Assembly: GCF_000316195.1 (NCBI RefSeq)
Contig: NZ_JH994111.1
Coordinates: 828,885-892,884, forward strand
Source of the DNA: Brachyspira hampsonii 30446
Lineage (GTDB): Bacteria > Spirochaetota > Brachyspiria > Brachyspirales > Brachyspiraceae
Length of the DNA: 64,000 nucleotides
Reading direction: 5' to 3'
Shown: in pieces, positions 25,786-34,054 of the stretch
Position numbering within the stretch: position 1 is the first letter of the stretch
Layout of the letters: every line of letters begins with the position of its first letter
Notes under the pieces: model-generated
The model's input: only the letters and a program-made list of their open reading frames with translations
Told to the model about the DNA's origin: nothing
The model's database searches: none
Translations under genes and position numbers: made by a program

Positions 25786-26997
25786 ATGAATAAATCAATA
25801 CCATTTTCACCTCCGGATATAACAGACAGTGAAATAGAAGCAGTAGTTAAAGTATTAAAATCAGGATGGATAACTACAGGACCAGTTAATAAAGAGTTTG
25901 AAGAAGAGCTTTGTAAATATATAGATGTAAAAAGAGTAAAACTATTATCAAGTGCCACATCCGCTATGGAGCTTGCATTAAAAATATTTGGAGTAGGCGA
26001 TGGTGATGAAGTAATAGTTCCTGCTTATACTTATGCTTCAACTGCAAATGTAATTGTTCATCTTGGAGCTAAAGTTGTATTTATAGATGCTAATACTAAT
26101 GATTTTAATATAGACTTAGGAAAATTAGAAAAATCTGTAACAAATAAAACTAAGGCAGTCATTGCAGTGGATATTGGAGGAAAGCCATGCGATTATGACA
26201 GCATTATAAAAATACTTGAAAGTAAAAAAGAATTATTTAATGCTTCAGAAAATAAATATCAAAAAGAATTAAAAAGACCATTATTCTTACTTGATGCTGC
26301 TCATTCTATAGGGGCAGTTTATAAAGGAAAAAGAACAGGATCTCAGGCTGATATTTCTTCTTTTTCTTTTCATGCTGTTAAAAATATTACAACTGCTGAG
26401 GGAGGGGCTTTATCTTTTAATGATATAGGCAGTATCAATGCTGATGATATATATAAAGAGCTTTCTATATTATCGCTTCATGGACAAAATAAAAGTGCTT
26501 TGGATAAAAGTAAAGGAGGCAGAGGGGCTTGGAGATACAGTATTGAATTGGCAGGATATAAAGCTAATATGAGCGATTTGCATGCTGCCATAGGTTTATC
26601 TCAGCTTAAAAGGTATGATTCTATGCTTAATAACAGAAAAAAAATAGTAAGTATTTATAATGATATTTTATCTAAAAATAAAAGAATAATACTTCCTAGT
26701 TTTAAGGATAGTTTTAGTGAGTCTTCTTATCATTTATATCTGATTAGAATAAATGATTTTGAAGAAAATGATAGAGATTTGCTTATAGATAAAATGTCTG
26801 AAATTGGAATAACTTTAAATGTTCATTATCTGCCTCTTCCAGCACAGAAGGCTTATATTGATTTGGGCTATGATATTAATAATTATAAAAATGCTTTTAA
26901 TATGTACAAAAATCAAATAACTCTTCCATTATACAGCACTTTAAATGAGGAGGATGCTGTATATATTGCTGAGAATATTATTAAGTATTTGAATTAA
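25786..26997 (+). CDS. DegT/DnrJ/EryC1/StrS sugar aminotransferase
   Basis: The 403-aa PLP enzyme shows GWITTGPVNKEFEEEL (28-42), SATSAMELAL (56-65), VPAYTYASTANVI (78-90), DAAHSIGA (170-177) and the PLP lysine in SFHAVKNITTAEGG (Lys199). It belongs to the ArnB/PseC/WecE-type group that aminates keto sugars bound to nucleotides. There is an insertion around residues 146-164 (SKKELFNASENKYQKEL) that many homologues lack. The product is probably an amino sugar for a surface glycan, which fits the glycosyltransferases a few kb upstream; a direct link is inference. GAGG precedes the ATG. Confidence 0.88.
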   Translation: MNKSIPFSPPDITDSEIEAVVKVLKSGWITTGPVNKEFEEELCKYIDVKRVKLLSSATSAMELALKIFGVGDGDEVIVPAYTYASTANVIVHLGAKVVFIDANTNDFNIDLGKLEKSVTNKTKAVIAVDIGGKPCDYDSIIKILESKKELFNASENKYQKELKRPLFLLDAAHSIGAVYKGKRTGSQADISSFSFHAVKNITTAEGGALSFNDIGSINADDIYKELSILSLHGQNKSALDKSKGGRGAWRYSIELAGYKANMSDLHAAIGLSQLKRYDSMLNNRKKIVSIYNDILSKNKRIILPSFKDSFSESSYHLYLIRINDFEENDRDLLIDKMSEIGITLNVHYLPLPAQKAYIDLGYDINNYKNAFNMYKNQITLPLYSTLNEEDAVYIAENIIKYLN

Positions 26998-27007
26998 TGT
27001 TTTATTT

Positions 27008-27036
27008 TTGACAAAATAGTTTGTTTTTAGTATAAT
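27008..27036 (+). promoter_or_regulatory. Consensus promoter giving a leaderless start at 27043
   Basis: TTGACA (27008-27013), 17-base spacer, TATAAT (27031-27036). The start site seven bases on is the A of ATG at 27043. It begins within 20 bases of the previous stop. Confidence 0.8.
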
Positions 27037-27042
27037 AAAATC

Positions 27043-28032
27043 ATGAAAGAGATTAACAGACTTAATGATTTATTTGTACGATATCTAATTGGTACTGAAG
27101 GTGATGAAGATATATTAGAAAATATTGTTAATGCTGTTTTAAATGATGTTGGTTTTGAATCTGTGAATAATCTTGAAATAATCAATCCTTACAATTTAGC
27201 AGAAAATGAGAATTTAAAAGAATCAATCCTCGATGTTAAAGCAAAAACCAAAGATGGTAAAAAGATACTTATAGAAGTACAGTTAGTTGGAAATAATAAT
27301 TTTATAAAAAGAATATTGTATTATATTGCAAAAAATATAGCTTCTGAATTAAAAGAAAGTGATTTATACATTGGTATAAGCCAGATGATTAGTATTAGTT
27401 TTATAAATTTTAATTTGGATATAGGAAGCGATACTGATATAAAAAGAGAGCATAAATGTTTAATATTTGCTGATATCAATAATCCTAATCTTAGACTTGA
27501 CGATTTACAGATACATTTTATAGAGATTAAAAGATTTGCAGAAATATTAAAAAATGCTAGTATAGATGAATATAATAAAAATAAACTTTTATCTTGGATT
27601 GATTTTTTTACTACTAAAGATTTAGAGAAAGATGTTAATAAACTCATAGGAGGAAATACAATTATGAGTAAGGTAATAGATAAATATAAAAGATTTGTAG
27701 CTGATGAAAAAGAGATGTCAGCGTATAATGAAAGAGATACTTTTCTTTATGGACAGGCTGCTATGCTTCAGTATGAGAGAGCAGAAGGAAGAAAAGAAGG
27801 TATTGAGATAGGATTTCAGCAAGGTATAGAGAAAGGTATAGAGAAAGGTATAGAGAAAGGTATAGAGAAAGGTATAGAGAAAGGTATAGAGAAAGGTATA
27901 GAGAAAGGTATAGAGAAAGGTATAGAACAAGAAAAATATTTATTAGCTAAAAATATGAAAAATAAAAATATGGATATTGAGCTTATTAGTGAATTAACAG
28001 GACTCAGTATAGAAAAAATAAAAAACTTGTGA
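27043..28032 (+). CDS. PD-(D/E)XK (Rpn/PDDEXK_2-type) nuclease with GIEK repeats
   Basis: The 329-aa protein belongs to the PD-(D/E)XK transposase-like family (Rpn / PDDEXK_2). The N-terminal RLNDLFVRYLIGTEGDEDIL, the core ILDVKAKTKDGKKILIEVQL (Asp and E-x-Q near residues 64-84) and RILYYIAKNIASELKE are typical. These proteins are recombination-promoting nucleases, often multicopy in Brachyspira. Residues 261-296 are a perfect GIEK repeat (eight copies, then GIEQ) encoded by a 12-base tandem repeat; many family members have a similar charged tail, but its perfect DNA repetition is notable. The mRNA appears leaderless. Confidence 0.85.
   Translation: MKEINRLNDLFVRYLIGTEGDEDILENIVNAVLNDVGFESVNNLEIINPYNLAENENLKESILDVKAKTKDGKKILIEVQLVGNNNFIKRILYYIAKNIASELKESDLYIGISQMISISFINFNLDIGSDTDIKREHKCLIFADINNPNLRLDDLQIHFIEIKRFAEILKNASIDEYNKNKLLSWIDFFTTKDLEKDVNKLIGGNTIMSKVIDKYKRFVADEKEMSAYNERDTFLYGQAAMLQYERAEGRKEGIEIGFQQGIEKGIEKGIEKGIEKGIEKGIEKGIEKGIEKGIEQEKYLLAKNMKNKNMDIELISELTGLSIEKIKNL
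27823..27930 (+). repeat. 12-bp coding tandem repeat (GGTATAGAGAAA)
   Basis: Eight perfect copies run from 27823 to 27918, followed by one variant copy (GGTATAGAACAA). Each unit encodes Gly-Ile-Glu-Lys. Copy-number change keeps the reading frame. Confidence 0.97.
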
Positions 28033-28088
28033 GAGCATGATATTTATAATAATTGGTAGGAATTGTTACAAACAGTTTTTTATATATA

Positions 28089-28399
28089 AGACTTGTTTCA
28101 AAACTACTTGACAAGATTAATTATTAAAATTATTTAATTTGAAAATTACAAATATTATGTTTTATATGTTGTACAATTTATTGTTCTGGTATATAAATAT
28201 GCAGTCTTTCGCGAAGCGTATCCGAGCTTGTCGAGGATATAGCTTCTCGCCTGCCGAAGGCACGCACAGCGAGGCGTACTTCGTATGTGCCACACCGAAG
28301 GCGGACAGCGTCACAAAAGAAGTGGGGGTGTGGCAACGCAGTGTACTTCGTAGGGCTAGTCCCCACAAAATTATAAAAAATTAGTTTTGAAACAAGTCT
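28089..28399 (+). repeat. ~300-bp inverted-repeat element R3
   Basis: The left end AGACTTGTTTCAAAACTA (28089) and the right end TAGTTTTGAAACAAGTCT (to 28399) are exact inverse complements of 18 bases. The core carries TATATAAATATGCAGTC, GCGAAGCGTATCCGA, two TACTTCGTA motifs and AAAAGAAGTGGGG. It is longer and more rearranged than R1 and R2. Open frames on both strands are short, overlap each other and lack ribosome binding sites. Confidence 0.9.
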
Positions 28400-28528
28400 A
28401 TAGATAAAAAATAGAAAAATTATAAATTAAGATATATAATTTAATTAAAATTTTATTTAGTTCTATATTTAAGTAAATGGTTTTAATAAATAATAAAATT
28501 TATTATATGAATAAAGCATAATAAAATA

Positions 28529-29482
28529 ATGATTTACATTGTTATAATTTCAATATTATTATTAATTTTGTTTTTTATTTTTGTTTATCTTTATGATAAT
28601 TTTAATATTGTCTTAAAAAATAATGAAAGTATTAAAAATAAAAAAGAAATACCATTTATAATATCAGTAAAAAATTATGATGATAATTTGATAGATATAA
28701 TAAATAAAACCAATATATCAGGCATAATAATAAATATAGATAATTTGGATATTGAAAATCTTGATAAAATAATAAAAAAAATAAAGAGAAAGATTAAAAG
28801 AAAAATACTTATAGCAATAGATCAGGATTATAAAAATACTTATAATTTATACTATGATAAGAAGTTTAAAGTTTTTTCTAGTTATATAGGCGAGAGAAAA
28901 AGCGAGGAGTATGCATACAAAATAGCATCTGAAAGAGCATTAAAATTAAAGTCGGTAGGCATTAATATGATTTTATCTCCGATATGTAATACTTATTGTA
29001 GTGAAAAATCGCATCTTAAAGAGCATATATTCTCAGATGATAAAATACTAGCTTCTAATCTTATATACCAAACAGTAAAGGCATATAAAGACAGCGGACT
29101 TATAACAGCAGTAAAATATTTTCCAAAATACTATAATGATGAGTTATATATAGATGAAAATATAGAAAATATAGAAAGTATTATTGATAATAGAGAAACT
29201 TTTTTAGCTGGTATAAAAGCTAATACTGATATTATAGTTATGTCTCATATAAAAGATAATTATAAATATAGAGATTTTTTATTTAATAATATGAAGTTTA
29301 AAGGCATTATAATGACCGATTATATTAATAATGATAAAAATATTATTAATTATGCCGTTAATGTACTTTCATCTAATTATTATAAAGATATAAATAAATT
29401 AAAAAATATTATAGAAAATAATATAAAAGAAACGGATACTGTATTATGTTCAAAACTGTTAAAATTAATAAAAAAATTGTAA
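28529..29482 (+). CDS. GH3-like protein with lost catalytic motifs
   Basis: The 317-aa protein starts with one membrane anchor (residues 1-26). The rest aligns by eye with the GH3 glycosidase encoded next: IAIDQDYKNTYNL stands where IDQEGGEVNRI is expected, AVKYFPKYYNDE replaces the KHFPGHGDT loop, and GIIMTDYINND stands for VITDDLAM. The aspartate of the nucleophile position may remain, but the acid/base His loop and the EGG substrate motif are gone. It is therefore probably inactive as a hydrolase, perhaps a binding or regulatory partner. It overlaps the next gene by 37 bases. No Shine-Dalgarno is seen; CATAAT ends seven bases before the ATG. Confidence 0.7.
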   Translation: MIYIVIISILLLILFFIFVYLYDNFNIVLKNNESIKNKKEIPFIISVKNYDDNLIDIINKTNISGIIINIDNLDIENLDKIIKKIKRKIKRKILIAIDQDYKNTYNLYYDKKFKVFSSYIGERKSEEYAYKIASERALKLKSVGINMILSPICNTYCSEKSHLKEHIFSDDKILASNLIYQTVKAYKDSGLITAVKYFPKYYNDELYIDENIENIESIIDNRETFLAGIKANTDIIVMSHIKDNYKYRDFLFNNMKFKGIIMTDYINNDKNIINYAVNVLSSNYYKDINKLKNIIENNIKETDTVLCSKLLKLIKKL

Positions 29483-30549
29483 AGGCTGTATTGTATTTTA
29501 TAATAATTTTATTTATAGTCTATGCATGTAAAACAACATCAAATATATTAAATGAAAAAATATATATAAAGCAATTAAAAGAAAAATACCCAGACTTAAG
29601 CTACTATATAGATGAAGTATCTAAAATGAGTAAAAAAGAAAGGAGAGGACTTTTACTTATGGTAGGAATAAAGGATAAAGTTCTTTCAGAAGAAACAATT
29701 AAAACTCTTAAAGATAATAATATAATGGGGGTAATACTTTTTGATTATAACATAAAAGATGAACAGCAATTAAAGCAATTGACAAGCGACTTAAGAAAAT
29801 ATGTTAACTCAAATATGTTAATTTCTATAGATCAGGAAGGAGGCGAAGTCAACCGCATAGACTTTGACCCTATTAAAGATATTTCACCTAAATATATAGG
29901 GGATTCAAATAGTATTGAATATGCATATAATATAGCATACAAAAAATCAAAGTTTTTACTAGATTTAGGCATTAATGTAATATTAGGACCTTTATGCGAT
30001 ATACCAAGCGATACAAATTCTTATTTATATAACCGAAGTTTTTCTACTAATGCAGATATAGTTTCAGAAATGGTTTCAAATACAGTAAAAGCCCAAAGAG
30101 ATGCTGGGATCATAAGCGTATTAAAACATTTTCCAGGTCATGGAGATACTATAGTTAATTCTCATGATGATTTTCCTATAATTGATAAAACTACCAATGA
30201 ATTATTATCAAGTGAATTTATACCATTTAAAAGCGGTATAGAGGTAGGTGCTGAAATGGTTTTAGTATCACATATAAAAAATAAATATATAGATAGTGAA
30301 CTTCCTGCAAGTATGTCAAGAAAATATGCTGATATATTAGAAAATGAATTAGAATTTAATGGTGTGGTTATTACAGATGATTTAGCTATGACAGGAAGTA
30401 TTGATAAAGGTATAGATTTCGGTATTAATTTGATAAGTAATATATATGAGAATGTAGAATATATGTTTAAAGATATAGATGCCGATATACTTTCATGTGC
30501 GAGAGTTCTAAAGATGGCTTCAGAAAATATACTTTCTTCCCGCACATAG
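29446..30549 (+). CDS. Glycoside hydrolase family 3 (NagZ-like), membrane-anchored
   Basis: The 367-aa protein has an N-terminal hydrophobic segment ending in VYAC (Cys28), a possible lipobox. The GH3 barrel follows with IDQEGGEVNRI (128-138), KHFPGHGDT (227-235) and VVITDDLAMTG (nucleophile Asp311). NagZ enzymes release N-acetylglucosamine from peptidoglycan fragments. The catalytic dyad loop normally reads D-S-H; here it reads N-S-H (Asn238, His240), so the Asp partner of the His is replaced. Export suggests action in the periplasm, unlike cytoplasmic NagZ of E. coli. It overlaps the upstream degenerate paralogue, which points to a tandem duplication. GGAT lies near its start. Confidence 0.85.
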   Translation: MFKTVKINKKIVKAVLYFIIILFIVYACKTTSNILNEKIYIKQLKEKYPDLSYYIDEVSKMSKKERRGLLLMVGIKDKVLSEETIKTLKDNNIMGVILFDYNIKDEQQLKQLTSDLRKYVNSNMLISIDQEGGEVNRIDFDPIKDISPKYIGDSNSIEYAYNIAYKKSKFLLDLGINVILGPLCDIPSDTNSYLYNRSFSTNADIVSEMVSNTVKAQRDAGIISVLKHFPGHGDTIVNSHDDFPIIDKTTNELLSSEFIPFKSGIEVGAEMVLVSHIKNKYIDSELPASMSRKYADILENELEFNGVVITDDLAMTGSIDKGIDFGINLISNIYENVEYMFKDIDADILSCARVLKMASENILSSRT

Positions 30550-30563
30550 AAATATCATTCATT

Positions 30564-30860
30564 TTAATTGGCCTGTTTCTTTTTTCTATTGCTGTTAGGA
30601 TTTCTTTTGTATGTTAGTGTTTCATCTAACCCTGATTTCACATATTCATTAATAATGTTTACAACGGTGTGATAAGTAACATTATACTGCTTAGCTATAT
30701 CAGTATGTGTAAGTCCTGTGTTTTTCTTTTCATCTAATGCCAAAATGATATTTGCCCTAGAAATAAGTCTTTTTGATTTTCCTTCCTTTTTAATAAATTC
30801 TTTGATTTTTTCTTTTTCCTCTTCACTTAAGGATATCATGTGTTTAGTTGTTATACTCAT
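30564..30860 (-). pseudogene. IS630-type transposase N-terminal HTH fragment
   Basis: The 98-aa reading frame starts well (AGGAGG before the ATG) and matches the helix-turn-helix half of IS630-family transposases: LSEEEKEKIKEFIKKEGKSKRLISRANIIL, then THTDIAKQYNVTYHTVVNIINEYVKSG. The DDE catalytic half is absent: the frame ends at KKKQAN and the DNA beyond is the 3' end of the GH3 gene. It is either a relic or a small domesticated DNA-binding protein. No inverted repeats bound it. Confidence 0.75.
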
Positions 30861-31168
30861 TCGAACCTCCTATTAAAAGAATACATATAACTAAAGTTAA
30901 GAATAAAGAGATTTTGAAGAATAAAATTATAAAAATATAGTCAAAGAATAAAATATAAAAATCATTTATATAAATTAGATTAAAAATAAAGATAATCTAA
31001 TATATTTTTATTCCAATGTATATTTTATAAACCTTGTTGTTATTGAAAGATTATCATAATATGAATAAAATATCAATATGAAAAAATAAAATTAGAATTT
31101 TGTATAACAAATCTTACATTTTATAACATAATTTCATATAAAAAGAATATAATAAATATTATTTATTG
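30861..31168. other. AT-rich intergenic region without visible genes
   Basis: 308 bases between two minus-strand genes. Apart from the ribosome binding site of the HTH fragment at its left edge I see no ORF, hairpin with T run, or repeat shared with other regions. Confidence 0.6.
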
Positions 31169-31813
31169 TTATATTCTAAATAATAATATTTGCTTTTCTA
31201 TATTATAAAAATTATTTTCCACAGTGTTTATATATTTTTCTGTATTTGTTTTTATATCATTTAAAAATACATTATCCTCTATAAGAGGTATATTTATATT
31301 AATATTAAGTACAGAACCCTTAGCACATGCAAATGCTAAAATATAAGCCGAAGCAATATCTGTAATAACATTATTGTTTCCATATTTAATCACTGTTTCA
31401 AAAAACGGCATCAATTCGTAACATGATTTTAAAGCATTGAAAGGAACATCTATAGCTTTTTTGGCAGCTTCAGATATTGCATTTTTTCTTTTTGTCTTTT
31501 CTTCTTCAGTATCTTTAGGAAGTTTCATAGCTTCCATAAAAGCATTAAAACTTTCTGCATCTTTATCTACTATCTCCATTAGTCTGCATTTAATATTTCT
31601 TATATTTTCTATAGCATTATTAAAGTTATCTTGTTCCTGCTGAGATAATTCTAAAAACTTTTTTTTATTAACAGTAAGATATCCAACCATACCCGCTAAT
31701 GCACAAGCCAAACTTCCTACAGCTCCCATAACACTTCCGCCTCCCGGAGCAGGAAGAGAACTATCAACATCATTAATATAATCTGATAATTTTTTATCGA
31801 TCAACTTTGACAT
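31169..31813 (-). CDS. Cyclodeaminase/cyclohydrolase (FTCD C-terminal type)
   Basis: The 214-aa helical protein begins LSDYINDVDSSLPAPGGGSVMGAVGSLACALAGMV, the signature of formiminotetrahydrofolate cyclodeaminase / FchA-type methenyl-THF cyclohydrolases. DKDAESFNAFMEAMKLP in the middle is also typical. The family converts formimino-THF or methenyl-THF in one-carbon metabolism. No histidine-degradation gene is adjacent, so which reaction it performs is uncertain. It is a single gene with its ATG near 31813. Confidence 0.88.
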   Translation of the reverse strand: MSKLIDKKLSDYINDVDSSLPAPGGGSVMGAVGSLACALAGMVGYLTVNKKKFLELSQQEQDNFNNAIENIRNIKCRLMEIVDKDAESFNAFMEAMKLPKDTEEEKTKRKNAISEAAKKAIDVPFNALKSCYELMPFFETVIKYGNNNVITDIASAYILAFACAKGSVLNININIPLIEDNVFLNDIKTNTEKYINTVENNFYNIEKQILLFRI

Positions 31814-31956
31814 ATATAATAACTCCGAAAATATTTATATCATTATTGAAACTGATTTTAATATATCATAAAATAAATATCAATAGTAAAATATAATATT
31901 AGATTGTTATTTATTATTTTTGTGATATTATATATTAAAAAAATTAAGGATTTTTT

Positions 31957-32565
31957 ATGAAAAATATTGTACTTACTTTATTTCTTTCTTTGTTTTTTGT
32001 AAGCTGTTTAGATTATACACAGTATGTAACTATAGATGAAGATAAAAATGTAACAGTTGTGGCAATAGTTACTGTATCTAAATCTTTAATAGAATTGGCA
32101 GCATATTCGGAAGGTTATGAAAATGCTGTTCCTGACTACTATTATGAAGAAATATTGAAAGATATGGAAAATGAAGCTAGAGATTCTTATCCTAGAAATT
32201 TTAAATTCAAGCATATAAATAATGATAATGAAATAGGTCTTTATGTAAATGGTGTTATAAAAGAAAGAGATATAACAGAAGATATAAATTCATTGCTGCC
32301 TGTAAGAAATGGAAATAAATTCTCATTTATGCCTTTTAAAGATTCTCAAAATACATCTGAATATAGTGAATATGAATCTATGTATAGTTCTATGAAAATG
32401 AAATTAATAGTTTCAAAAGATTATATACCTACAGTAAGTTCATGTTATCTTTCTTCTTATGATGATATAAAAGATGTTAATGTTTATGATTTAAAAGATG
32501 CATTTTTAATAGAAATACCTATATTTTCAGGTATAGACAGCCCTGTTTTATATATTGAATTATAA
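31957..32565 (+). CDS. Lipoprotein, 202 aa, unknown function
   Basis: The signal peptide MKNIVLTLFLSLFFVSC has a lipobox FVSC with Cys17, so the protein is probably lipidated. The mature part (LDYTQYVTIDEDKNVTVVAIVTVSKSLI) begins with a beta-rich domain, followed by acidic, serine/tyrosine-rich sequence. I do not recognise a family. AAGGA precedes the ATG. It lies 88 bases before the zinc group and has no visible link to it. Confidence 0.75.
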   Translation: MKNIVLTLFLSLFFVSCLDYTQYVTIDEDKNVTVVAIVTVSKSLIELAAYSEGYENAVPDYYYEEILKDMENEARDSYPRNFKFKHINNDNEIGLYVNGVIKERDITEDINSLLPVRNGNKFSFMPFKDSQNTSEYSEYESMYSSMKMKLIVSKDYIPTVSSCYLSSYDDIKDVNVYDLKDAFLIEIPIFSGIDSPVLYIEL

Positions 32566-32612
32566 TGGGAAATATTATTATTTTATTTGAACAATAAAAA
32601 TAAATATTCACT

Positions 32613-32641
32613 ATAATTGACAATTATTTATTATCAATTAT
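32613..32641. promoter_or_regulatory. 29-bp dyad over the zinc-operon promoter (Fur/Zur-like)
   Basis: ATAATTGA and TCAATTAT are exact complements 13 bases apart; over the full 29 bases, 12 of 14 arm pairs match. Within it TGACAAT-N5-ATTATCA resembles the Fur-family half-sites TGATAAT/ATTATCA. It covers the -35 box and reaches the -10 box. Confidence 0.5.
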
Positions 32642-32644
32642 AAT
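32617..32644 (+). promoter_or_regulatory. Promoter of the His-rich protein / zinc group
   Basis: TTGACA (32617-32622), 16-base spacer, TATAAT (32639-32644). The expected start (about 32651) is only about three bases before the ATG at 32654. Confidence 0.8.
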
Positions 32645-32653
32645 AATATTATT

Positions 32654-32947
32654 ATGAGATTAGTATTAATATTATTTGTTTTTATCATATCCATATATGT
32701 TTTTCCAGCATTTTATATAATTTATCATTCACATCATCATAATCATCATTTAAATGCAGATTGTGAAACTTGTATGGAAATATTTTTTATAGTAAAAACG
32801 GTAAGCAAAATAATAAAATTTCATAATATATATAATTCAGTAATAATATATTTAGCAGTTTTATGCATATTTTTCTTAGGAATAAGAAAAAAGATATTTT
32901 ACTTGAATAATAGCCCTATTAAGTTAAAGGTAAAACTTACAAATTGA
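32654..32947 (+). CDS. Small His-rich membrane protein upstream of znuA
   Basis: The 97-aa protein has two membrane segments (about 2-23 and 60-77). Between them is HSHHHNHH (about 25-32) followed by DCETC (about 36-40). The His cluster and CxxC pair could bind zinc or a similar metal on one face of the membrane. It has no Shine-Dalgarno and a promoter placed for a near-leaderless mRNA. The znuA gene follows after 76 bases, so a role in zinc sensing or hand-over is a reasonable inference; the family is not known to me. Confidence 0.7.
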   Translation: MRLVLILFVFIISIYVFPAFYIIYHSHHHNHHLNADCETCMEIFFIVKTVSKIIKFHNIYNSVIIYLAVLCIFFLGIRKKIFYLNNSPIKLKVKLTN

Positions 32948-33023
32948 TTTTATATCCTTTATTATTTTTAATAATTATATTTTACATTACTATTATAATT
33001 TTTAATATAAAGGATTTTTTATT

Positions 33024-34034
33024 ATGATAAAGAAAATATTAATTTTAATTTTTATTATATCAGTATTATCTATTTCATGTAATACTAATAAGTCATCAAA
33101 CGGCACTGCTGCAAACGAAGAAAACAATAAAATAAAAGTTGTAACTACAATATTTCCAATATATGATTTTACGAGAAATATAGCCGGAGATAATGTAAAT
33201 TTACAAATGATAGTAAAACCCGGTATAGAAATTCATTCATTTAATACTACCCCTGCAGATGTTATAGATATACAAAATGCCGATGTATTTATTTATATAG
33301 GCGGTGAAAGTGAAGAGTGGGCTGAAAAAGTTGTATCTTCTATGGATACTAATGGGAAAAAAATAGTTAGACTTATAGATTATGTAAAAGCATTAGATGA
33401 AGAAATTGTAGAAGGTATGGAGCATGATGCAGATCATAATCATGAAGAAGAGGCTAATCACAATGAACATGAAGATGCTTCTGAAGAAAGTCATACACAT
33501 GAAGGCATTTATGATGAACATATATGGACTTCTCCTAAAAATGCTAAGTTAATGGTTAGTGCAATATGCAATGCTTTATCTGAAATTGATTCTGATAATG
33601 CTGATATATATAAATCAAATTCTGATAAATATAATGAGGAATTAACAGTTTTAGATAATGAAATAAGAAATGCAGTAAATTCCTCTAAAAGAAAAAATAT
33701 AGTATTCGGAGATAGATTTCCATTTAGATATTTGGCAGAAGAATATGGATTGGAATATAGAGCACCTTTTAATGGATGCAGCAGTCAGGTTGATGCTAGT
33801 CCGAAAACTATTGCCTATTTGATAAATTATATCAATGATAATAATATACCTTATTTGTATTATATAGAATTGAGCAATGAAAAAATAGCAAATACACTAA
33901 TTGAACAGACAGGTGCAGAAAAATTGAAGCTTCATTCAGGACAAAATATAAGTAAAGAGGAATTTGATTCAGGAGCTACATATTTATCTATAATGATGGA
34001 TAATTTAGAGAGTTTGAAAAAAGGCTTAAATTAA
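33024..34034 (+). CDS. znuA: Zinc ABC transporter, substrate-binding lipoprotein ZnuA
   Basis: The 336-aa protein starts with a lipoprotein signal (ISVLSISC) and continues with VVTTIFPIYDFTRNIAGDNV, the cluster A-I metal-binding fold. Metal ligands are expected at IEIHSFNTTPADV, DEHIWTSPKNA and in the later FGDRFPFRYLAEEYG region. A His/Glu-rich loop at about residues 133-167 (DADHNHEEE, EESHTHEG) is the hallmark of zinc rather than manganese binding members. AAGGA lies before the ATG. The transporter genes znuC and znuB follow directly. Confidence 0.93.
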   Translation: MIKKILILIFIISVLSISCNTNKSSNGTAANEENNKIKVVTTIFPIYDFTRNIAGDNVNLQMIVKPGIEIHSFNTTPADVIDIQNADVFIYIGGESEEWAEKVVSSMDTNGKKIVRLIDYVKALDEEIVEGMEHDADHNHEEEANHNEHEDASEESHTHEGIYDEHIWTSPKNAKLMVSAICNALSEIDSDNADIYKSNSDKYNEELTVLDNEIRNAVNSSKRKNIVFGDRFPFRYLAEEYGLEYRAPFNGCSSQVDASPKTIAYLINYINDNNIPYLYYIELSNEKIANTLIEQTGAEKLKLHSGQNISKEEFDSGATYLSIMMDNLESLKKGLN

Positions 34035-34054
34035 TATAAAAGGGTGAAAAATTG

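Noticed and set aside
28139-28384. Open reading frames of 60-80 codons on both strands within element R3
   Set aside because: They overlap each other, lack ribosome binding sites, and coincide with the GC-rich core and inverted repeats of a non-coding element; the frame is open only because GC-rich DNA has few stops.
30564-30860. Complete insertion sequence at the HTH fragment
   Set aside because: No DDE domain, no inverted terminal repeats and no target duplication are visible; only an N-terminal fragment is present.
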